Below, in pieces: positions 1 to 9,047 of a DNA stretch of 64,000 nt (position 1 is its first letter; every line of letters starts with the position of its first letter). Source of the DNA: Symbiodinium natans (lineage: Eukaryota; Sar; Dinophyceae; Suessiales; Symbiodiniaceae); NCBI GenBank assembly GCA_905221605.1, contig CAJNDS010001879.1, positions 62,001 to 126,000 of the forward strand, written 5' to 3'. A program made the position numbers and the translations under genes. Under the pieces are notes generated by a model. The model was not told the origin of the DNA. It did not search any database and worked only from the letters and a program-made list of their open reading frames with translations.

Positions 1-125
1 CCCGAAGCTTCCGTAGGGTTCCCTAGGTACCTACCCGCCCCATGAACCCCCCTCCCTTAAGAACCCTTAAGAACCCTTAAGAACCCTTAAGAGCCCTATA
101 GAACCCTATAGAACCCTATAGAACC
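1..125. mobile_element. Dispersed element, family I (edge copy)
   Basis: The left edge (CCCGAAGCTTCC ... GGTTCCCTAGGTACC ... CCATGAACCCCCCTCCCTTAAG) resembles 10126-10230 and 37380-37490. These share the order AAGGTTCC, ACTCCC, CCTAAGCTTCCC, GGTTCCC, ATGAA, CTTAAGAA. It is a non-coding repeat of about 100 bp, cut by the window start here. I see no coding capacity. Confidence 0.45.
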
Positions 126-1237
126 CTATAGAACCCCATAGAACCCTAAACCCTAAACCCTAAACCGTAAACCCTAAACCCTAAACCCTAAACCCTAAAC
201 CCTAAACCCGTTTTGAAGACCCTACAATTGTCTGCAGGGGTGGAGCTGAAGCTCTTTGGGCTTCGTCGGGCGTTTTTAAGAACTAGGGACCATGAGTCGG
301 TCCTTATTCAATGAGTTCCCTTTTGGGTTTAGGGTTTAGGGTTTAGGGGTTCCCTTATGAGCCACTCTAACCCAAGAAGGGCACCCTTTTTTACTCCTAG
401 GGCTGCTCTGGAGTCTAGGGCTGCTATGGAGCTTTGTAAGGCTTCATGGGGCTTGGTGGGGCAGGGCTTATAGACCCGGAACCCTAAGGCCCAACCCGAA
501 GTGCTTTTAGGGTGTGGGGGTTCCCAGTTGACCCGCCTTCCGGGCAGGCTGACGGCCCGACGTCGACCCAACGGCTACATCGCCTCTTGACAAGTAGGAT
601 TCAGGGTTTAGGATTTGTTTCGAAGGTCGGAACCATGGGTCCTTGGCATGGTCCCGTACCCCTTGTTTTACAGGGCTATTTAGGGCTACTTAAGCCGAAT
701 GTAGGGGTTATTTAAGGGGGGGGCCCTGGGGGGTACAGAGGGGGGGTAGTAAGGTGACAGAGCAAGGGGCACAAATGAAGGGCCCATACTTGGAACCCTC
801 CAGGGGATGGTCGGTTTTGCCACTTGTGGGGTCATCTAAGTCCTAAACCCTAAACCCTAAGCCCTAAGCCCGAAGCCCTAAGCCCTAAACCCTAAACCCT
901 AAACCCTAAACCCTAACCCCTAACCCCCTACACCCTATGCAAGTGCTACCGACCCTTGGGTCTACCACGAGATGGATATGGTAACTTAACAAAAGGTCCA
1001 GGTTAAGTTCCTAAACCTGGAGCCCTAAATCCTACTAAACCCTAAACCCTAAACCCTAAACCCTAAACCCTAAACCCTAAACCCTAAACCCTAAACCCTA
1101 AACCCTAAACCCTAAACCCTAAACCCTAAACCCTAAACCCTAAACCCTAAACCCTAAACCCTAAACCCTAAACCCTAAACCCTAAACCCCATAATCCCTA
1201 CATCCCTTTGTTGGGGTAGGCCCGGGACTCTCGTCAG

Positions 1238-1296
1238 CGAAGTCGGCCTGCCTTCGGCGCGAAAACCGGGCCCAGGAGCATTCGAAAGATGTCGGC
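1238..1296 (+). CDS. Candidate orphan exon, unknown protein
   Basis: This is a 59-base open segment between a CCCTAAA array (acceptor CTCGTCAG) and a TTTAGGG array (donor GGC|GTTTAGGG). It reads RSRPAFGAKTGPRSIRKMS. I recognise no family. It exits in a phase that does not match the next candidate exon, so its gene is unknown. The regions 210-1030 and 1400-2230 around it hold arrays and unassigned unique sequence only. Confidence 0.25.
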
Positions 1297-2227
1297 GTTT
1301 AGGGTTTAGGGTTTAGGGTTTAGGGTTTAGGGTTTAGGGTTTAGGGTTTAGGGTTTAGGGTTTAGGGTTTAGGGTTTAGGGTTTAGGGTTTAGTAGGATT
1401 TAGGGCTTAATCCCAGGGTTTGGGGTTTAGGGCTTAGGGTTTAGGGGCTGGGAAATAAGCCCCAAACCCCCTCGTCTCCTCAACCCCGTTCTGATTGCCA
1501 TTGTCTACACACCCGGCCTCTCTCCGAGAAAACCTGCGCCTTCTCGAGATGACTCTGATGTTGTACCCTACACTTTGAACCCTAAAGCCCCAAACTTTAA
1601 CCCCAACACCCCCCCCCCCCCCGACCCTCAATCCCAACGAGGCTTGAGTGGGCGTCAACAAGTGGGGGGCTTCCACAGCACCCTGCACCCCCACGTCCGC
1701 AGTGAGTTCCGGACGTCCATTTTCCCGACTACTCTGGGTTCGCAGAGCTAGGTCTTCGAGTCCCCCAGCGGTACACAAAGGTACAAGCCTAAACCATAAA
1801 CCCCGACCCGAAGACCCAGAAGTGTCGTGGTTTGGGCACGTGGACCTTGAGTGCAAGGTTTGAATGAAGCATGATGGAAGAAACACTGGAAAGCGTTCAG
1901 GCAAGCTGACCTCTATTGTCTACGCGTGTCCCTAAGAATATCTTTGCCGTAGTTGTTTAACATTGTAGCCGGTGCTGCCTCTTTCTCGTAAGTGTGTGTG
2001 CACCATGTATGGATCCCAATGCAAAGCTTTGCTTGCCTCCAGTTTATTGCGGGGTTTGGGTCAATTGATCCGCCTCCTGTGTTAGTGTGCCGCGATGCTT
2101 GTGCAAGCATGTTTCTAGTCGCTGTTCAATCGTTGGCTGCTTGCTGCCAGCCTAAATTCCCTGAAACAGCTGACAGGCTCCCAGAGTTCCGCGCCCCCAA
2201 AGACTAGACCCGGCCTACTTCCACAGC

Positions 2228-2352
2228 AAGTACCTAGGACCCAGAGTAGGGCCCTTATTACCTTGGTGTTAAGGGTGTAAGTTACCTTGTAAGACCTTTT
2301 TGAACCAAAAAGGGGCACCCTTTTTTTGTTCCTAGCTTACTCTTGGGGGCAC
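2228..2352. mobile_element. Short TIR element, family K
   Basis: Ends are inverted: left TAGGACCCAGAGTA, right TTACTCTTGGGGGC. The interior holds GGGGCACCCTTTTT and TTCCTAG. A second copy lies at 11838-11958, and fragments at about 350-410, 27280-27300, 32465-32530 and 35897-35945. It is about 120 bp and non-coding, so a MITE-like non-autonomous element. Confidence 0.5.
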
Positions 2353-2452
2353 CTGGGTGCCTGTCGAATTCTTGAGGCTGCGCCAGCCTGTGACCTAAGT
2401 TTTAAACACCGCACTGCCAACGACTACCGACCGGCTTGATGGCCCCAAAAGC

Positions 2453-4888
2453 ATGGCGGCGGCTGTCGGATGCAGTTGGGTTTAGGGTTTAGGGTTTAGG
2501 GTTTAGGGTTTAGGGTTTAGGCTTTAGGGTTTAGGGTTTAGGGTTTAGGGTTTAGGGTTTAGGGGGGTTGATCCTATGCCCCATAATTAAGCCTTAAACC
2601 CTGAATGAGGAGCCTTGTAGTACGTACCTTAAACGCTGTAGGGCTTCCACAGGTGGGAGGGGGAGCTTTACAGGGGGTTTGTTTAGGGTTTAGATGGTTT
2701 AGATTGCTTGCTTGTCAAGACAAATGGGGTTCGAGGTTTGAGAGGGTTTAGAGGGTTTAGAGGGTTTGGAGGGTTTAGAGGGTTTAGAGGGTTTAGAGGG
2801 TTTAGAGGGTTTAGAGGGTTTAGAGGGTTTAGAGGGTTTAGAGGGTTTAGAGGGTTTAGAGGGTTTAGAGGGTTTAGAGGGTTTAGGGTTTAGGGTTTAG
2901 GGTTTAGGGTTTAGGTTTAGGAGACAGAGTTTGGGAACTAGGGACTGGGGCTTGGGATTTAGTTCCTGATGCTTGCTGCGGGTTTAGTTTTATGGGGCCT
3001 TTGGGAGGCCCGAAGCGTCTTGCAGGAGTTTAGGGATTCAAGACTCAAGGTTTTGGGCAGTTTCCTCAATGCCCGCCCCGCCCATCGTAAGACTGCCTAA
3101 ACCCTCTAAACCCTCTAAACCCTCTAAACCCTCTAAACCCTCTAAACCCTCTAAACCCTCTAAACTAAACCCTCTAAACCCTCTAAACCCTCTAAACCCT
3201 CTAAACCCTCTAAACCCTCTAAACCCTCTAAACCCTGTAAACCCTCTAAACCCTCTAAACACTCTAAACCCTCTAAACCCTCTAAACCCTCTAAACCCTC
3301 TAAACCCTCTAAACCCTCTAAACCCTCTAAACCCTCTAAACCCTCTAAACCCTCTAAACCCTCTAAACCCTCTAAACCCTCTAAAACCTCTAAACCCTCT
3401 AAACCCTCTAAACCCTCTAAACCCTCTAAACCCTCTAAACCCTCTAAACCCTCTAAACCCTCTAAACCCTCTAAACCCTAAACCCTAAACTCTAAGCCCC
3501 AAACCCACAACCCACTGAACCCTTAAACCCCTCCTCAGCCCTTGGCCCTGCACCCGAAGAGCCGTCTGAGGTCTGCAGACATGGAGCGCGGATTCCCCAT
3601 GCAGCTTGGGCGTGGAGTTGGGAGGTTTAGGGTTTAGGGTTTGGGGTTTAGGGTTTAGGGTTTAGGGTTTAGTGTTTAGGGTTTAGGGTTGAGGGAGTTA
3701 GGGAATGTAGAGCTTACTGCTTTGGGCATACTGGTGCTCCGGGGTTCGATGATTCACGACTTAGCGGCTTACGGTTTCGGGTTCAGGGTTTAGGCCTACG
3801 GTTCAGGGATCAGTGTTATGGGCTTGGAGCTGTGTGTGTGGGTGGGGTGGGGCACCCTAGAGGAACCTGTGCCCTCAACTTCAACACCCCGGCCGCCCCG
3901 CCCCCTAAAGAAAGAAGAAGCAAAAAGGAAAAAGAAAACAACACAAATCTTCGCTTTCAAGCCCCAAGCCAGAAAACTCAGAATGCATATACAGCCTAAA
4001 CCCTGAACCCTAAACCCTAAACCCTAAAACCCGAAACCCTAAACCCTAAACCCGAATCCCTGCATCCCTGAACCCTGACATCCCTGAAGCCCAGAAGCCT
4101 GGAATTCTCAGGCCCAAGGGCTGCTACTACAAGGGCTACCCCACCGGGAATCGGCGTGAGGTCCGTGTGGTAGGGTTTAGGGTTTAGGGTTCGGGGTTTA
4201 GGGTTCAGGATTTAGGGTTGAGGGTTGAGGGTTTAGGGTTTAGGGTTAGGGCGCAGGGTTCAGGGTTTAGGGTTTAACTAGGGTCTAGGGCGCAGGGATT
4301 AGGGTTGAGGGGATTTTTGAGGGTTTGCAATGGGGCGTGTTATGGCCTTTATGGGTTTTTGCTAGGGCTGGCTATAGTTTATGAGGGGTTTCGGGTGTGG
4401 GGTTGGTTTCTCCGCCCCACCGCCTGACGACGACACCGACCTTAAACCCTAAACCCCAAACCCAGATAAGGTTTGGGGGGGGGGGGGGGGGGGGGGCAGA
4501 TTGTTTGGAGAAAGGCTCTGGGACCCTTTTTGTTTTTCTCAAGTCTCAAGTCATGGGCATTTCGGTGGTCTCTGTTACAGGGTACCAGCGCAAAACCAGA
4601 ATTTACATCTGGGCCCCAAATGCCAAACCCTAAACCCCAAAGCCTAAAACCCTAAAAACCCTTAACCCCCAAAGCCTAAAACCCTAAACCCTTTAACCTT
4701 TAACCCTAAACCCTAAACCCTAAACCCTAAACCCTAAACCCTAAACCCTAAACCCTAAACCCTAAACCCTAAACCCTAAACCCTAAACCCTAAACCCTAA
4801 ACCCGCCGTTCCGCAGCAGGTCTTCGTCGTGTTTGAGGGCAAGAACGGCCTCCGCCAGTCCACCACCTACCAGATGGCAGCGCCCTGA
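2453..4888 (+). CDS. Anonymous small protein, 4 exons (80 aa model)
   Basis: Proposed exons are 2453-2479, 3539-3624, 4112-4169 and 4817-4888, with GT-AG introns and matching phases throughout. Exon 1 starts MAAAVGCSW and ends at donor TGG|GTTTAGGG. Exon 2 follows acceptor CTCCTCAG. Exon 3 reads PKGCYYKGYPTGNRREVRV. Exon 4 reads QVFVVFEGKNGLRQSTTYQ and ends TGA. All three introns carry TTTAGGG-type arrays near the donor and CCCTAAA-type arrays near the acceptor; intron 1 contains the TTTAGAGGG and CCCTCTAAA satellites. The product is small and basic with no recognised domain. The frame of exons 3-4 is the most convincing part; the start exon is least certain. Confidence 0.5.
2735..2905. repeat. 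TTTAGAGGG nonamer array
   Basis: About 16 head-to-tail copies of a nine-base variant (TTTAGAGGG), closely homogeneous, running into ordinary TTTAGGG copies at the right edge. It lies inside the first intron of the anonymous gene at 2453. Translated as FRGFRGF it gives a spurious ORF. Confidence 0.9.
3099..3480. repeat. CCCTCTAAA nonamer array (inverted partner)
   Basis: About 40 copies of CCCTCTAAA, the exact complement of the TTTAGAGGG array at 2735-2905, separated from it by about 190 bases. The pair would form a long hairpin in RNA, near the start and the end of the same proposed intron. One run is broken by a shortened unit near 3164. Confidence 0.9.
4475..4496. repeat. Poly-G tract
   Basis: About 22 uninterrupted G residues. 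Similar homopolymer runs of C or G occur at 1609-1622, 7088-7104, 10322-10340, 18358-18375, 23623-23643, 37191-37209 and 41907-41921. Length is likely unstable in sequencing and assembly. Confidence 0.9.
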
Positions 4889-5019
4889 GCGTCACTGTTG
4901 GGTTGAGGGATTTAGGGTTTAGGGTTTAGGGCTTAGGGCTTAGGGTTTGGGGTTTAGGGTTTAGGGTTTAGGGTTTAGGGTTTAGGGTTTAGGGTTTAGG
5001 GTTTAGGGTTTACGGTTTG

Positions 5020-5112
5020 GGGTTAGTAGGGTTAGTAGGGTTAGTAGGGTTAGTAGGGTTAGTAGGGTTAGTAGGGTTAGTAGGGTTAGTAGGGTTAGTA
5101 GGGTTATTAGGG
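5020..5112. repeat. TTAGTAGGG nonamer array
   Basis: Ten tandem copies of GTTAGTAGG, another nine-base derivative of the telomere-type unit. It immediately follows a normal TTTAGGG array (4970-5010). The block is internally homogeneous, pointing to local expansion. Confidence 0.9.
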
Positions 5113-5254
5113 TTTAGGGCTTGCTTAGGGCAACCCCTGCCTGGGCCATGGCTAAACTTGAGGCGCTCGAGCCTCCTCGTACTCTTGCAGTTTGACTTTT
5201 CTCATGCTCCCCGATTCTTCTATGCTGCTCCTTCTGATTCTTATACTTCTTACT

Positions 5255-5350
5255 ACTCCTACTGTGTGCTTCTTCTTCTTCTTTTGTTGTTATTGCTCTT
5301 CTTGTTCTTCTTCTTCTTCTTCTTCTTATTCTTATTCTTATTCTTGTGCG
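5255..5350. repeat. CTT/ATTCTT pyrimidine-rich microsatellite
   Basis: Runs of TTC, TTCTTC and TTATTC repeat units with interruptions. The ORFs across it on both strands (L/F-rich, R/K-rich) are by-products of low complexity. Confidence 0.8.
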
Positions 5351-5441
5351 AATTCTTATCCTTTTTCTTGATTGATCGGAGTCCCGCCTTGCAGCTGCTG
5401 GCACGTGAGCAGGAAACTGGTCGGAGCGCAGTAGAGGGAAT

Positions 5442-5620
5442 TACTTGGAGGTTCATGGGTACTTATAAGTAGGGTTATACAGTTATACATACCCCTAAAT
5501 AAGGTTATGACCCTAAACTCCAAACCTTATATAATCCCTAAACCCTAAACCCTATCCCCTGCACCCTAAATCCTAAACCGTTATAACCCTACTTAGAAGT
5601 ACCCCATGAACCCTCAAGTA
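5442..5620. mobile_element. Short TIR element, family A, copy 1
   Basis: Left end TACTTGGAGGTTCATGGGTA, right end TACCCCATGAACCCTCAAGT: inverted repeats of about 20 bases. Subterminal ACTTATAAG and TTATAACC motifs are shared with the other copies (11292, 12610, 27433, 41260, 57324). The centre contains short CCCTAAA tracts. It is 179 bp and non-coding. Confidence 0.75.
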
Positions 5621-5653
5621 GGGTTCAGGAAGCCACGTTGCTTGCACCTGCAG

Positions 5654-5689
5654 GTCTTCAATGGCATCGTCTTTCCGGCATGCTTTTAG
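5654..5689 (+). CDS. Candidate terminal exon
   Basis: After acceptor TGCACCTGCAG the sequence reads VFNGIVFPACF and stops (TAG). It lies just right of a family A element and is followed by CCCTAAA arrays (5700-5895). The upstream exon of this gene is not identified. The tail is hydrophobic; no family recognised. Confidence 0.3.
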   Translation, partial: VFNGIVFPACF

Positions 5690-6304
5690 CCCAAGCCCGA
5701 AACCCTAAACCCTAAACCCGAAATCCTAAACCCCAAACCCCAAGCCCTAAGCCCTAAACCCTAAACCCTAAACCCTAAACCCTAAACCCCAAACCCCTAA
5801 ACCCTAAACCCTAAACCCTAAACCCTAAACCCTAAACCCTAAACCCTAAACCCTAAACCCTAAACCCTAAACCCTAAGCCCTAAGCCCTAAGCCCTACAG
5901 TCTGAAGCCTAAACCCTCAACCCTGGGACCTTCCCTAAACCGCATTGCCAGCCCGGCTCCGGGGCCTCAGCCGTGGGTCTTAGGGTTCAGGGTTTCGTGC
6001 ATTAGGTTCTGTTTTTGGTATAGGGATTAGGGGGTTTAGGGGGTTAGGGGGTTTAGGATTTAGGGTTTATGGCCTATGGCTCAGTCGGGTCTGCAGTTCT
6101 TGTTCGGTTTTTTTGTTTGGCGTTTAGGGTTTCGGGAACTTTCTACTTTGGGGCATTAATACTTAGAACAGGGTTTTGGGGGCTATTATAGTATAATTAC
6201 AAAGGGACCACAAGGGAATACCATTCGTAATTATTCCGACCCCTATAGTAGGGTCGTTGGTTTGGGTTTAGACGCGAGGCCTGCAAATGCCGCCAGCGTG
6301 CCAG

Positions 6305-6517
6305 GTGAATGAAGACCAAGCCATCCCAATCAACAACCAGGCTGGGCTTTAGGGTTTAGGGTTTAGGGTTAAGGGTTTAGGGTTTAGAGTTTAGGGTTTA
6401 GGGTTTGGGGTTTAGGGTTTGCTGTAATAGGGTGTAGATGCTGTGAAGGTTAGGATGCAGCAGAGGCTCGAATGCCTCGTCAGGTGCCAAGAGCAGCTCT
6501 GGCCCGATCAGTCCTAA
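6305..6517 (+). CDS. Candidate exon pair, unknown gene
   Basis: Two open segments. 6305 onward (acceptor GCGTGCCAG) reads VNEDQAIPINNQA before a TTTAGGG array. 6461-6517 (acceptor TTAGGATGCAG) reads QRLECLVRCQEQLWPDQS and stops with TAA. The intervening 6345-6460 is array plus short unique sequence. The phase of the junction is unresolved. I recognise no family. Confidence 0.3.
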
Positions 6518-6680
6518 CAGCCCGAAGCGAACGAACCCAAGCCCTAAACGCCCTAAGCCCTGAAACCGCACCCCAGGGCCAAACAGCATTCGACACCCAA
6601 AGCAGAAGCCCTAAACCCTAAACCCTAAACCCTAAACCCTGAACCCTAAACCCTAAACCCGGAACCCCACCTTTCCAGAG

Positions 6681-8421
6681 GTGGTGCAGTTTACGGAGCT
6701 CGTGGAGCCCTTGCCTCAGGGCTTTCGCAGATCTCTCGGTGGGAAAAGGGGGTTTAGGGTTTAGGGTTTAGGGTTTAGGGTTTAGGGTTTCGGGTTCAGG
6801 GTTCAGGGTTAGGGGTTTGGGGGTTTGGGGTTAAGGGGAGGGGGCCTAGGGTTTTGGGGTTTAGCCGCTGACAAGAACCTGAATCTCAAACCTCTAATGC
6901 AAAACATGACGGACTAGGGATCCAAAAATTACTGGTTCTCACTTGGGGGGGGTTTTGGGGTTTAGGGTTTAGGGCTCTTCACAGGCTTTGGGGTGCAAGG
7001 TTGAATACGTTAACGTGCTGCGCCCCTCTAGTATACGCGTAGGGTTGCACATCGGCATTCCTCCACTCACTCCCCTCGCACCTCCCTCCCCCCCCCCCCC
7101 CCCCGGGAGAAAAGAAGAGTAACAATTTAGGGTGTAGGGTTTCTCTAAGCCCTAAACCCTGCACCCTCGAACCGATACAACCCCTACCGCATGGGGCTTG
7201 TTCTAAATTTAGATTTGGTAGGTACCCTGTATAATAGGAACCCAAAATGAACCCAACTTCAGAACAAGTTCGCCGCATGCAGAGCGTATGCCCTTGGGCT
7301 TCAGGACGCACTGTTTCGAATCAATCGGCTTTAAATTTTCCGAAAATTCCTCTGGCGATTGAGTGCTTAGGGCTGCCTAAGCCCTACACCTTCAACAGGG
7401 TTTAGGGGTTAGGGTTCCTAAGCCCTGTTAAGCTTTCGAGGATCTTCCCGATGGACGACGTGACCTCACGGCCATACGAGGCCCACTTTGCAAGTCTGTT
7501 CAGCCGCCACGTTTCAACCCTAAACCCTAAGCCCTAAACCCTAAACCCTAAACCCTAAGCCCTAAACCCTAAACCCTAAGCCCTAAACCCTAAACCCTAA
7601 ACCCCTAAACCGAAAACCCTAAAGACCCTGTAAATCCTGTGTGGCTTTCCCACTATGGAGCTCAGAAGTCTGGAACAATACCTGCTCTCAACACCCTACA
7701 CACGCCCTGAACCCTGAAGGGCACCCTGGACCCTAAACCCTAAACCCTAAACCCTAAACCCTAAACCCTAAACCCTAAACCCTAAACCCTAAACCCTAAA
7801 CCCTAAACCCTAAACCCTAAACCCTACCCCTAAACCCTAAACCCTAAACCCTAAACCCTAAACCCTAAACCCTAAACCCTAAACCCTAAACCCTAAACCC
7901 TAAACCCTAAACCCTAAACCCGAAACCCTAAACCCTAAACCCCAAACTCCAAGACTCCTGGTACAGAGGCCATCGAGCGAGGCCTGGCGATGCTGACCAC
8001 CGAGCCGCAGGTGCGCTTTGTTGAGGGTTTAGGGGTTTAGGGCCTTAGGAGTATAGGGGCTTAGGGGATTAGGGGATTAGGGGTTTAGGGGTTTGGGGGT
8101 TTAGGGGTTTAGGGGCTTAGGGGCTTAGGGGCTAGGGGCTGAGGGGCTCAGGGGTTTAGGGGTTTAGGGGTTTAGGGGTTTAGGGGTTTAGGGGTTTAGG
8201 GGTTTAGGGGTTTAGGGGTTTAGGGGTTTAGGGGTTTAGGGGTTTAGGGGTTTAGGGGCTTAGGGGTTTAGGGCCTTAGGAGTTTAGGGGCTTAGGGGTT
8301 TAGGGTTGAGGGTTTAAGTGGTTTTAGGGTTTAAGGTTTTAGGGGTTTAGGGTTTGGGGTTTAGGGTTTCATGTAGGCCATGTGCCAGAATGTCCACTTT
8401 GATAGAGGGCTTAGAATCTAG
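6681..8421 (+). CDS. Anonymous protein, 4 joined exons, 5' end missing
   Basis: Proposed exons are 6681-6751, 7441-7510, 7969-8010 and 8389-8421, all with GT-AG borders and compatible phases. Exon 1 reads VVQFTELVEPLPQGFRRSLG and exits at donor GG|GTTTAGGG. Exon 2 reads IFPMDDVTSRPYEAHF and onward. Exon 3 reads AIERGLAMLTTEPQ and uses donor GTGCGC. Exon 4 reads NVHFDRGLRI and ends TAG. Introns contain CCCTAAA arrays (7519-7610, 7735-7935) and the TTTAGGGG array. There is no start codon in the first exon, so upstream exons are missing. No domain recognised. Confidence 0.45.
7735..7940. repeat. CCCTAAA array
   Basis: About 28 nearly perfect copies, broken once by CCCTACCCC. It lies in the proposed intron before the exon at 7969. 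Confidence 0.95.
8020..8345. repeat. TTTAGGGG octamer array
   Basis: About 35 copies of the eight-base variant TTTAGGGG, with scattered CTTAGGGG and GATTAGGGG units. This array differs as a block from the neighbouring heptamer arrays, which indicates local amplification of a variant unit. Confidence 0.9.
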
Positions 8422-8769
8422 CTCACGGTTGACTTGAAAGTTCATGCGTGATTCTCATGCCTGCAATCATCCATGAACCCTTGTTTCTCGAGACTGGACG
8501 TAGGGTGCCAAGGTCTAGTACGTCGAGCCTTCTTTGTGTCGTTTCGAGCCCCGAGCCCTAAACACCCAATCCCTATTTGAAACAGGGTCTATATTTCTGT
8601 TATGGGTGAGTGTGTATATAAGGTTCCTCTTTAAAATTGGAGAGTGTATACAGTGGGTGTCCTTTTGGGGATACAAGCAAATATAAACCCTACATTATTT
8701 CGGTGTGGTGGCATGGTCGTCGGCTTACTCCTTAGAGATACCCGAAAACCCTAAACGCTAAACGCTAAA

Positions 8770-8945
8770 CGCTAAACCCTAAACCCTAAACCCTAAACCC
8801 TAAACCCTAAACCCTAAACCCTAAACCCTAAACCCTAAACCCTAAACCCTAAACCCTAAACCCTAAACCCTAAACCCTAAACCCTAAACCCTAAACCCTA
8901 AACCCTAAACCCTAAACCCTAAACCCTAAACCCTAAACCCAAACC
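8770..8945. repeat. CCCTAAA array
   Basis: About 25 consecutive perfect copies, preceded by three CGCTAAA variants. It is the long array immediately upstream of the 5' exon of the LHC-Rieske gene. Confidence 0.95.
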
Positions 8946-9047
8946 CCCTAAACCCAAGGGGGCATGGTCGCTTTTCGGCTCACTCCGTAGAGAAAGAAAG
9001 AGAGGCTAAGAGAGCAGCACCCAGCTGCTCAAAGACAGCTCGCAGCC

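Noticed and set aside
1-210. Chromosome end (telomere)
   Set aside because: CCCTAAA at 140-207 is short and one of dozens of internal arrays in both orientations; unique sequence lies on both sides.
2708-3488. ORFs reading FRGFRGF and NPLNPL repeats
   Set aside because: They are translations of the TTTAGAGGG/CCCTCTAAA arrays; nine-base units keep frames open by arithmetic.
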